A DNA stretch of 16,864 nt from Trachelipus rathkii. Its lineage: Eukaryota > Arthropoda > Malacostraca > Isopoda > Trachelipodidae. A program made the translations under genes and the position numbers. The notes beneath the pieces are model-generated. The model was given only the letters and a program-made list of their open reading frames with translations, was not told the DNA's origin and made no database searches. Positions 8,303-16,864 of the stretch are shown here, one piece after another. Location of the stretch: the NCBI GenBank assembly GCA_015478945.1, contig JABUQX010014177.1:1-16864 (forward strand), written 5' to 3'. How positions within the stretch are numbered: position 1 is the first letter of the stretch; every line of letters starts with the position of its first letter.

Positions 8303-8541
8303 TTCGAAGCGGGCATCAAAAAGGTCAAGGCCAAAAAATTACAGGCCAAAAAATACAGGCTAAAAAATTCAGGTGTGCCCAAACGTTAGGGCCAAAAAAT
8401 ACAAGGCAAAAAGGTAAAAGGCCAAAAAAGTCTAAAGGCCCAAAAAAATTGGGCTCAAAAAATTTGAGGTTGCGCAAAAAGGTCAAGGTCAAAAAGGTCA
8501 GGCATATCCTAGGATTCTGCGGTCCTCAGACACGAACAATA
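8303..8541 (-). repeat. Right long inverted repeat with subrepeats
   Basis: Inverted partner of 3011-3240. It opens with 'gaagcgggcatcaaaaagg', carries about eight subrepeats close to 'aggtcaaggccaaaaaatta', then 'atcctaggattctgcgg' and 'gacacgaacaat'. A lysine-rich plus-strand frame at 8260-8607 is encoded by the subrepeats and runs on into the satellite, so it is not taken as a gene. Confidence 0.85.
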
Positions 8542-10478
8542 GGTCTTTATACTCATGATGAATATACGCTAACTAATAAAGTTTTCACATCAATAAAGCT
8601 AACATAGCATAATCCAAAATTAAGAAAATAATGTACCGACAAACTAAACAAACTTAGCTTGAATAAAAACTGTTAACATTAACAAGTTCAATTTACACCA
8701 GTAAGGTAACTACATTGCATGCAAACGTAACTACTCATACTTTTTCAAGCCATCTCTTTAGGCATATTAAACGCTAATTTAAATTGATACACGTAATATT
8801 TAATAAATTTATCAGCAACCTGTCTAATTATCATACAGACACCGATTTATGCTAGCGTAACAAAGTTTTTTAAATAACAGTAATATTTTACAAAAATTAT
8901 CTAACTTACTAAATATAATATCCTCAAAATGGTTTACAAAACTAACAAAGTTTTATCCAAACATAACATAAAAATAACAAGTTTTTTATCCAAACATAAA
9001 ATAAAATAAGTTCTCGAATAAAAATGTCATAGTAACGTGGTAATAGTTACCGTTTCAAAGCTGTAAATCGTAAATCAAACAACAGCCCTCCTGACTTCTA
9101 ACACCATCTCAGCTTACGATCTATCGATCCTAGTGATATCGATCACATATCGAGTAATCTTCGGATAACAAAGTAACAAAATAAGTTCTTTACATATACC
9201 AACGATAATGCTAACGAACTGTTTTCACATTATAAAGCTAACATAGCATTACAAGAACTCAAGAATATATTGTAAATGACAAAACCTAAACACTAAGCCG
9301 AATAAACTACTACATTAACAAAGTTCCATCTTAAAAAGTAAAGTACCTAACATAGCGTACATAACGTAACCTATTTTCAGACTTTTTTCAAGCATATCTC
9401 TACAATCAATGTTAATTTTAACATTTAAACTATTGATTTATCGACGCATATTTAATATCAATTTCAGGATAAACATAGCACAAAAATGAGTTCTTTGTAT
9501 ACTCCAGAGGATATTGCCTCCATAACAAATGTTTTCAACATTATAGCTAACAACATAAGCATCCTATGATCTAAGAAATAATGTACCAACGCAAACCTAA
9601 CACAACTTACGTTACGAATAAACTTTTAACATTAAACATAGTTCACACTTATACAGTAAGCGTAACTAACATTGCCGTACAAACTGTAACCTATTCTATT
9701 TTTCCAAGCATATCTCTAACATATTAACGCTAATTTTTACATTGACACAGTAATATTTAACAAAAATTTATCATAAACCTTGTCTAATTATCATACAGAC
9801 GATAACGAATGAATGTAAACATTAAAAAGCTTTAATACAAAGATAAACATAAACCTCATGTTGTCTTGAATAATATCATAAAATAAAGTGTAATATTTTA
9901 TGCTGATCTTAAAGCAGTAAAATCGTTGTAAATTGCAGTAAATCAACTATCACTCTCCCATCCAGCCTCATAGACTTTTGATCTGTTTATCTTGATTCAT
10001 GTCACATTCCGATGTATCATTTTCGATAAATAAACAAAAAGTAAGTTCTTTATTATCTAACTCGAATATATACTACAAACCATGTTTACATAATAAACAA
10101 AGGCAAACTATAACCTTAATACTGTCCTATAATGTACAAAGATAAACTACAAACTTCATAGTCAGAATAAACTACCAACATTACAAACTTCGCACCTAAC
10201 AACATAAGTACCTAACACTTGTACAAAAGTAACCTATTACACTTTTCAAGCATATCTCTAACTATATCAATGTTATTTTTACTTAACATCGTAATATTTA
10301 ACAAATTTAGCATAACCGTCTATATTCATACTCACTCTAGCTTTATGCCACGTGATAAATTGTTTACATCAACTTCGTAATATTTAAACAAAATTCATCT
10401 AAAAACTCGTTCTAAATATCTATCCCACGAATAATGCAAACATACAAGTTTTTAACCAACATAACATAAAATTAGAAT
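8542..10478 (+). repeat. A/B composite satellite array, right part
   Basis: A-monomer anchors lie near 8746, 9389, 9705 and 10247. The 316 bp gap is a plain A-A step; the 643 and 542 bp gaps include B spacers (about 8857-9215 and 9820-10078) with 'caaagctgtaaatcg'- or 'cttaaagcagtaaaatcg'-type starts and 'acataa-ataagttcttta' ends. Orientation is the same as in 978-3010. No gene is seen. Confidence 0.8.
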
Positions 10479-10984
10479 AGAACTGTCTAGAAAAATCTAC
10501 TAAAGAGAAATTTTACATATGTGACTAAGGATGGTGTTGATGCAATGAAAAAATATATAACTTCTCACGATTTATAATTAGAGTTATAAATAATTGAAGT
10601 ATGGTTAGGGGTCCAATAATAGTAACAATCAATAAAAAATATACATATAAAAATTCAATACTAAAAAAAACAATTCGTACAAACGTTAAAAACACCCCCC
10701 GCCTAAAATAATAAAAAGCAGAAAAAAAAAAGATTCACCAACAAAAATACACTTTTAGGCCCAAAAAAATAAATAGTATAAACACCACTATAAAATATAA
10801 GTCCAAAACTACCAAATAACAAAATAACCCATGTAGTCATATTATGCTATTACCGCATTGCAATATAACTGTATATCGCGGTACCCCAGCACTCATTCAA
10901 TATGCCCTCAAACGGCGAAAATAATATACTACCAACATGACAATTTAATCCTGAATAGCATAAAAATAAGTCTTTTGATAATAC
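10479..10984. other. Unassigned block inside the satellite
   Basis: About 500 bp that lacks A or B motifs and separates 'aaccaacataacataaaatt' from the next B spacer. It is A-rich with C-runs such as 'acaccccccgcc' near 10690. A 74-codon minus-strand frame at 10850-11074 reaches into the neighbouring B spacer and is not convincing. It may be an insertion. Confidence 0.4.
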
Positions 10985-11485
10985 TACAAGTAAATACGTA
11001 ATAAGTTTTTTATAGATTTTAAAGCCGTAATCGTAAATCAAACCACCATACCACCACCCTCCTGTCCAAAACAACGTATGATTATATTGAACTATTAATT
11101 CAAGTCATTTTGGAGTATCATTTTGGATAAACATAACATAAGAATAAGTTCTTTATATACTAATCCTACGAATATATGCTTCGCAAACAAGTTTTAGATC
11201 AAGAAAGCTACATATATACCCGAACTAGAGAATATAATGTAGCAAATAGAAACCTAACATACCTTGCGTATGAATTATCCGTTAACATCCTGAAAATTCC
11301 CTACTTATCAAAGAAAAGTAGCTAACGGTCATTCCAATATCATATGCTCCACTTTCGCATATCGGATCAGGTAAAGCGTATTAATATTCAACAAAATCGT
11401 GTTAATTTCACATTGTCATAGTAATATTTAACATACGTAACTAACTTACCGAATAAACGTTTTTTCATTAACAAGTTTAAAACAA
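10985..11485 (+). repeat. A/B satellite, last units
   Basis: B spacer (10985-11180) with 'aaagccgtaatcgtaaatcaa' motifs and 'attcaagtcatttt', followed by a poorly conserved A monomer ('caagttttagatcaagaaag' at 11188, weak anchor near 11351, 'gtaatatttaaca' near 11420). The array ends at the GC-rich island. Confidence 0.65.
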
Positions 11486-11490
11486 CACAT

Positions 11491-11659
11491 CCCTTCGGAG
11501 TCAACCAAGGGATCTGCGCCCTTAAAAGGGTGCGAATCGAGAGGGGGGCACACCCGATGGTTTCAGTATTACCCCTCGAAGGAGGGGTAAGGGCTAGGAA
11601 CCGGGGCCCCGGCCCGGCCCCGGCCCCGGCCAAAAATCAGGAAAAACCGGGGGTTTTTC
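11491..11659. repeat. GC-rich island with four successive hairpins
   Basis: Inverted repeats in order: 'tccctt'/'aaggga' (11491-11513, 11 nt loop); 'gcgccctt'/'aagggtgc' (11517-11534, one G-T pair, 2 nt between arms); 'tacccctc'/'gaggggta' (11571-11590, 4 nt loop, perfect); and 'aaaaacc'/'ggttttt' (11643-11659, 3 nt loop, perfect). Between the last two lies a (CCGG/GGCC)n run with palindrome 'ccggggccccgg' (11602-11613). Minus-strand coding across 11388-11633 is unlikely: it begins in the GC repeat and ends in satellite. Confidence 0.75.
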
Positions 11660-12010
11660 TACCGGGGTTAACTGTAAATTTAGACTAAATAATAGGGTTA
11701 AAATCAACAAAATAAAAAATATATTTTAATTTCCATTTTCCTTTGTTGTAAATTGATGCAAAATATATAAACATACCTAAATATAATCAATTTTTTTTGG
11801 TATTTACTATGATTTCAAAATTAAAATTGAGGCCAAATTATAATTTTTCCGAGTTTTTAACATAAAAATATTCGAATTTTGATATATCAAACGAATTCGG
11901 AAAAGGAATAAATATAATTGTTAAAATATTAATGTATGTATTTATTTATTTAAAGTAATTCTTCAAGAAAATCAATATTTTCCGAAATCTCTTTTCAAAA
12001 TTATTTATTT
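11660..12010. other. AT-rich spacer
   Basis: No repeat or coding signal that I can support, apart from 'gaattcggaaaa'-like and 'ttcaaaattatttattta' low-complexity pieces. Confidence 0.4.
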
Positions 12011-12014
12011 AATT

Positions 12015-12171
12015 TGAATTAATATTATATATATTATATATATATAATATATAATATATATTATATATATATTATATATATAAATATATTACTATATATT
12101 ATATTATTATATATATATATATTTTTATTTTATATATAATATTATATATATATATTATACTATATATATAT

Positions 12172-12223
<52 letters not shown>

Positions 12224-12326
12224 TATATTATATTATATATATCTATGTATATATATATATAATATATATATATTATATATATTATATATATATATATATA
12301 TATATTATATCTATTATATATATTTA

Positions 12327-12365
<39 letters not shown>

Positions 12366-12502
12366 ATATATTATTATATATTATATATATATTATTATTA
12401 TTATATATATATAATACAGTATATATTATATATATTATATATATATATATATATTATATTATATATTATATATATAAATATATATATAATATAAATATAT
12501 TC
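12015..12502 (+). repeat. Long interrupted (TA)n tract
   Basis: Almost 490 bp of 'ta' dinucleotides with 'taa', 'att' and rare 'c' interruptions. It ends exactly where the retrotransposon remnant begins. Confidence 0.97.
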
Positions 12503-12509
12503 CAGAGTT

Positions 12510-14060
12510 TCATGCACTTTACCTGTGATTACACATGATAGTGTGCATGAGATCCTGAGATCTATGAACGTCCAGGAAGGCTAGTGCGCCGGATGGCTTT
12601 CCTACGTATTTTGTGGGGTGTGCTTCTTGAATCTGGCGCCTGTCTTGTTCAATCTAACTCTCTTATGTCTTTACATATGCTTTTCCTCAGTGCTGGAAGC
12701 GCGTTTTGTTCAAGCCGATCTCGAAAAAGTATACAGACTTTCTGATCCTTCAAACTTAGCCCTATTGCTCTCAATTGTTTCTATCTATAAAAGTCTTTGA
12801 AACTCTTCTTAACTCTCACTTCCTTGGATCTCTAAATTCTCATTTTCTTTCAGATCATCAGTATGGCATTCAACGTTAGAGGTCAATTGGAACATACCTT
12901 CCTATCTACACAGATTATGGTCTTTCTGCCCTTAGGGACATGGGGAGTATTGCGTTGGTGGCGCTTACATATCCGAAGCTTTTTGACCGGGTATGGGCAA
13001 GGTCGCACTCTGGAAGCTCCTTCATTGTTTTCCTCCTCCTTCATTGTGTTTTCCTCTTCTCTTGCTTTACTCATTTTTCTGTTTTCTTCTCCGATCGCTC
13101 ATATCACCTCGTTGATGGAGCGACCTCTTCGTCCTTTCCTTTTCATTGTGGTGTTCCTCAGTGATCTGTTCTATCTCCAACTTTATTTTTACTTTTCATT
13201 AACAATCTCCTCAACTGCACTTACAATTCTGTTGATTTTTATAGCGATGGCTTAACTTAACATTCTTCCATCCATTTCAAATCTTCTCCCTATTTTGCAT
13301 CTAGAAGTGCTTCAAGATTTAAGCTTTTCGATCCTGTTCTTGCTGATCTGGATGGGATTTCCCGGTGGATTAGCCTCAATCTTGTGAAATTCAATTCTTT
13401 AAAAGCTCAACTTCTTCACATCTCCATCTCAAAAACACCTCCTAACTATCCTATTTCTTTCGGAGGCTCTCTCGCCTCAACTGTAGACAACATAAACATT
13501 TTTGGTTTGAACATAAACAGTAAACTGTCTTGGAAACCTCATATTACAATGGTTGCTAAGGTGATCTCAAAAAAGCTTTTATTCCTGTTCAGGTTATGGG
13601 AAGTTTTTTCTTCGAAGATATTCTAATTATACAAGGGTCTTAACCACCCTTGTATGGAGTACTTTTCGCACATTTTAGGACAAATCCGGTTCCACACTTC
13701 TTTTGGATAGGGTAGAGTCTAAGATTAAAAGACTATTGAACTGTCGGCTACTTTCAAATTCCCTTGACCCTCTTTCTTTAAGACTTAACGTTGGCGCATA
13801 ATCTCTTTACTATATATAGATACTACAATGGAGTTGTAGTACAAGGGGTTCCCTGCTTTTTCTTATATTCTGTGTGAATATTGGGAACCCCAGACTTGTT
13901 CGTTATGGGACCTCCTTCTTCCCAGATATCTCTGTTTTGTGGAACACCTTACCTTCAACTGTTTTTTGTGCTTCATTGAATCTCCCTCTTTTCAAGGCAT
14001 CCGTCCGCGCTCAAGTCAGGGATTTCTGTTAGACTTAGAAGAGTTAGGTGGGTTTTCCTA
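12510..14060 (+). pseudogene. Non-LTR retrotransposon reverse transcriptase (Jockey/CR1-like), 5'-truncated and broken
   Basis: Reverse-transcriptase fragments follow in the correct order across shifting plus-strand frames: 'DSVHEILRSMNV' (12537-12572), 'SDPSNLALLLSIVS' (about 12742-12783), palm motif A as 'VALTYPKLFDRVW' (12958-12996), 'CGVPQ' (13147-13161), 'PTLFLLFINNLL' (13177-13212), the catalytic YADD box as 'FYSDG' (13237-13251), thumb 'FGLNINSKLSWKPH' (13501-13542), then 'LLDRVESKIKRLL' (13700-13738) and '[15 protein letters not shown]' (13883-13927). The motif A aspartate is replaced by threonine and the second YADD aspartate by glycine. An in-frame TGA lies at 13162-13164 and several frameshifts occur. 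No endonuclease domain precedes it. An intact copy would make cDNA by target-primed reverse transcription; this one cannot. Confidence 0.92.
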
Positions 14061-14317
<257 letters not shown>

Positions 14318-14320
<3 letters not shown>

Positions 14321-14378
14321 CAAATGGTCCTAAGTGGGTTTGAACCATTACCCTTGAGATGGTACTCCATAAGTACTA
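14318..14378 (-). mobile_element. tRNA-like fragment, possible SINE remnant
   Basis: On the minus strand 'ggttcaaaccc' contains a perfect B box. It lies in a T-arm-like fold: 'aatgg', loop 'ttcaaac', 'ccact' with one mismatch. Upstream 'tacc...ggta' can form an anticodon-type stem. No convincing A box or acceptor stem is present, so it is not a functional tRNA. It is a unique 60 bp island between (TA)n and (TAA)n, which fits a 5'-truncated SINE with a microsatellite end. Confidence 0.35.
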
Positions 14379-14581
14379 ATAATAATAATAATAATAATAT
14401 ATATATATATAGTAATATATATATATATATATATATAAGCTATATTATACATATATATATATGAGTATATATGTATATCTATGTCATTCGTTACATATAT
14501 ATACATATATACATAGCAGGGCTATATATATATATATATGAGCATATATATAGTTACAGTATATATAAATATATATATAAA

Positions 14582-14643
<62 letters not shown>

Positions 14644-14645
14644 CT
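14379..14645 (+). repeat. (TAA)n then (TA)n with short interruptions
   Basis: (AAT)6-7 at 14377-14398 followed by TA tracts broken by 'gtcattcgttac' (14482) and 'gcagggct' (14516). Confidence 0.95.
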
Positions 14646-14847
14646 ATTTATAAGCTGTTGACTCCAGGAGCGAAAATCAATAATTAAGGTATCGTTATAA
14701 TAATTTTAGGATAAATACATTAAATTTTTGGGTAATCTAACCTAACCTAACCTAACCTAACTTAACCTAGCCTAACCTAACCTAACCTAACCAAACTTAA
14801 CCTAAATTAACCTAACCTAATATTAACGGAGTCAACAGCTTATAAAT
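14646..14847. mobile_element. 202 bp MITE-like element with 20 bp perfect terminal inverted repeats
   Basis: Left arm 'atttataagctgttgactcc' (14646-14665) is the exact reverse complement of 14828-14847. Pairing continues imperfectly for about four more bases outward. The interior is about 72 bp of unique AT-rich sequence followed by an AACCT array reaching almost to the right arm. No coding capacity. It sits between TA tracts, so a TA target preference as in Tc1/mariner-derived MITEs is possible, but the target duplication cannot be read in TA-repeat DNA. Confidence 0.75.
14737..14820 (+). repeat. (AACCT)n, arthropod telomere-type array
   Basis: About 16 units of 'cctaa' with variants 'cttaa', 'cctag', 'ccaaa' and 'aattaa'. 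The minus strand reads (TTAGG)n, the common arthropod telomere repeat. It is internal to the inverted-repeat element and so is an interstitial array, not a chromosome end. Confidence 0.95.
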
Positions 14848-14849
14848 GT

Positions 14850-15998
14850 CCATATATAATTATAGTTATAACATCCTGCTAAATGTATATATCAGATATA
14901 TATATATATATATAGAGTATATATATATATAAGATATATAAGATATTTATATATATATATAAAGGTTTACTAATATATTGTATTTGTATTTATATATATA
15001 TATATATGCTGGCTTAATTAAATATATATATAAGTATTAATAAGGTTGTTGGTTATATATATATATATGTATATATTATATATACATATGTATATATATA
15101 TATGATATATATTTATATTATTGGTTGGTTGTTGAATATTACAGTTGAAGAAGAAGATATATATATACATATTATATACATATATATATATTATTTGGTT
15201 ATATATTATTATTATTAGATATTACATATATATTATATATTAGTATATATATATATAAAAATATATATTAATAATAGTATATTATTATAGATATATATTA
15301 ATATTATATTATTTAATATGTATAAAATATATTGACATATATTTTTAAAAAGTCCATATATATTATATTATTATATGATATATATATATACATATGATAT
15401 ATACATATATTATATGATATAAGGTTGGGTTACATTATGTTATATTACATATTTGTTATTATTATTATTATTATTATACATAAGATATATATAAAATATA
15501 TTATATAATATTATGGTTATTGTTATATAATTGATATAGATATATACATACATATATATATATTATGATATAGCACATATTGATATATATATATAGATAA
15601 GTTAAAGAAGATATATATATATATATATTATTATGATATTATAACATGGTTATACATGACTGCATAGATTATTACATATTATTACATATATTATATATTC
15701 TATATATATATATATATTATATATATTATATATTATTATATTTTTATATATTATATTATAATAAATATATTATACATACATATTATTATTATTTAGATAT
15801 ACATATATATATGCATTATATATATTTTATGTTATTAATATTACATATATACATATATATTATTAATATATACATATATACATACATATATTATTTATTA
15901 TTATAAATGTATATTTATTTATTACATATATATACAGTATATATGGTTATGATACAGGCGCATATGTATATGATATACATACTACACATATACAGGCA

Positions 15999-16038
<40 letters not shown>

Positions 16039-16040
16039 GC

Positions 16041-16107
<67 letters not shown>

Positions 16108-16168
16108 ATATATTTATATTTAATATTTGATATATATATATTATTGTTTGCTATATATATATATAAGT
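14850..16168 (+). repeat. TA-rich simple-sequence field
   Basis: About 1.3 kb of TA dinucleotides mixed with 'tatatacatatat', 'ttattatta' and 'gatatata' variants and occasional 'ggttggtt' interruptions (15045, 15121, 15424). The longest near-perfect TA runs are at 15998-16035 and 16048-16120. No genes; the tyrosine/isoleucine frames here are artefacts. Confidence 0.95.
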
Positions 16169-16169
16169 A

Positions 16170-16494
16170 TTTAGATATCGACTGTCATGGAGAGCGGACG
16201 TGAAACCAGATGAGAGATGAAAAAGAAAAGGAATACAAGAAGGAATCATAGAATGTAATTAAACATCTGCAAGAATTATTCAAGAAGAGAATGCTATTGA
16301 GAAGAAATGTTTGCCAGAATTTAAATTGTGAACAACTACTTAAAAGTTTGATTTACTATTCGGAATTTTAATTATTGAAAAATTTAAACATTAAATTATT
16401 TTTGTATCAAACTGAGGTGGAGGAGCTGTAAATATTTTGGAAACGTTCCTTTCAGTAACATATAATTAAGAAAACGATATTTTTATATTAATAA
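16170..16494. other. Less repetitive sequence with broken open frames
   Basis: Purine-rich, with short plus-strand frames that stop and shift: 'MRDEKEKEYKKES' then stop (16211-16252), and about 40 codons from near 16253 containing 'VIKHLQELFKKRMLL' to a TAA near 16370. They could be remnants of one charged, coiled-coil-like protein, or chance. No family recognised. Confidence 0.25.
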
Positions 16495-16629
16495 GAAAAT
16501 TTAAAAGAAGAAATCAATAAGTTGAAATCATTAAATTCTGGCAACAGTGAAGTTGATTTCTCCAAAACGTCGAAACTTGAGAACAAAATTTCTCCGTCTG
16601 ATCGTGATGTGCTGAAAATAATGATGTAA
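16495..16629 (+). CDS. Short C-terminal-like open frame, unknown product
   Basis: A 44-codon plus-strand frame ends at TAA 16627-16629. There is no ATG at its start. It is preceded by a pyrimidine/A stretch and 'aataag', which would serve as a splice acceptor in phase. The product is hydrophilic, with 'LKEEINKLKSLNSG' then 'SKLENKISPSDRDVLKIMM'. The first part could form a short coiled coil. Codon use is mixed rather than simple-repeat, which makes it better than most frames here, but no homologue comes to mind and chance cannot be excluded. Confidence 0.25.
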   Translation, partial: ENLKEEINKLKSLNSGNSEVDFSKTSKLENKISPSDRDVLKIMM

Positions 16630-16864
16630 TAATAATAGTGGTAGTAGTGATAATGGTGATTGATAGTGATAATATTGATAATAATTTAAGTTTAAAATAT
16701 TAAAGAATACCCCAAGGGAAAACCTGTAGAATATAGTTAAATTTGTGTTAAATATAGTGTATAGATTAATAATAATAATTGAAGCGGTGAAAACGGAAAG
16801 CGTTTCACGATAAAATGCGAAAACGGTTAAACACCTGAATCATGATACCGAACGAAGTACAACA
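16630..16864. other. GAT/AAT-rich tail of the window
   Basis: 16617-16690 is a degenerate (GAT/AAT/AGT)n run. An imperfect inverted repeat 'gtgaaaacg'/'cgtttcac' lies at 16787-16808 and 'gaaaacgg' recurs at 16829. No gene seen. Confidence 0.45.

Larger units (their letters stand above)
3011..8541. mobile_element. Candidate Foldback-like non-autonomous element inserted in satellite
   Basis: The segment is bounded by inverted repeats (3011-3240 and 8303-8541) whose outer ends read 'attgttcgtgtc' inward on each side and whose next conserved block is 'cgcagaatcctagga'. Both flanks are A-satellite in the same orientation. The broken monomer adds up: 105 bp from the anchor at 2906 to the left end plus about 205 bp from the right end to the anchor at 8746 gives about 310 bp, close to the usual 315 bp. 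The inverted repeats consist of tandem subrepeats, as in Foldback and Galileo elements. The interior contains simple repeats and no recognisable transposase, so it would depend on proteins made elsewhere. Two independent insertions of one repeat family in opposite orientation is the main alternative. Confidence 0.5.

Noticed and set aside
978..11485. A CRISPR array suggested by spaced repeats
   Set aside because: Repeats are hundreds of bases long and degenerate, with no short identical repeats or unique spacers; the DNA is eukaryotic in character.
11388..11633. 81-codon minus-strand open frame
   Set aside because: It starts in a GGCC repeat, crosses hairpins and ends in satellite. There is no sign of a real protein.
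12863..13255. 130-codon open frame predicting membrane segments
   Set aside because: It lies in a shifted frame over the reverse transcriptase remnant. The in-order family motifs are in the other plus-strand frames, and the hydrophobicity comes from a T-rich strand.
14737..14820. A chromosome end (telomere)
   Set aside because: The array is short, imperfect, internal, and enclosed by terminal inverted repeats of a small element.
15646..16203. Two plus-strand open frames of 86 and 98 codons
   Set aside because: Tyrosine/isoleucine-rich by-products of TA and TTA repeats.

Overview
The window looks like non-coding, repeat-dominated nuclear DNA from an arthropod, most likely a decapod crustacean such as a penaeid shrimp. 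Three things suggest this: the extreme load of (TA)n, (TAA)n, (CA)n and (GA)n microsatellites; a block of AACCT, the arthropod telomere-type pentamer; and a decayed Jockey/CR1-like non-LTR retrotransposon of a kind abundant in crustaceans. The organism is an inference; no host gene confirms it. No intact protein-coding gene, rRNA or functional tRNA was recognised.

Layout. 1-640 is unassigned, with two weak open frames. 640-3000 holds a degenerate satellite: A monomers about 315 bp apart, anchored by a motif close to 'aagcatatctctaacat', with spacer blocks between them. A short tRNA-derived SINE with a poly-A tail (2751-2894) sits in one monomer. At about 3011 the satellite stops and resumes at about 8541 in the same orientation and nearly the same phase. 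The 5.5 kb between is bounded by inverted repeats of about 230 bp made of short purine-rich subrepeats. It is filled with microsatellites, minisatellites, a CpG-rich patch and a 188 bp tandem repeat, with no recognisable gene. The best reading is a non-autonomous Foldback-like element inserted in a satellite monomer. 8541-11480 continues the satellite. 11490-11660 is a GC-rich island of four successive hairpins. 12010-12500 is (TA)n. 12510-14060 is a 5'-truncated, frameshifted reverse transcriptase pseudogene that ends near a long (TA)n tract. A tRNA-like fragment follows at 14318-14378. A 202 bp element with 20 bp perfect terminal inverted repeats (14646-14847) carries the AACCT array. 14850-16170 is TA-rich simple sequence, and 16170-16864 is less repetitive, with one short lysine/serine-rich open frame.

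The parts do not form a pathway. They record nested insertion: satellite, then SINE and Foldback-like element, plus a retrotransposon and a MITE set in TA microsatellite. Repeat copies differ by many small indels, so either age or an unpolished long-read assembly could explain part of the decay.
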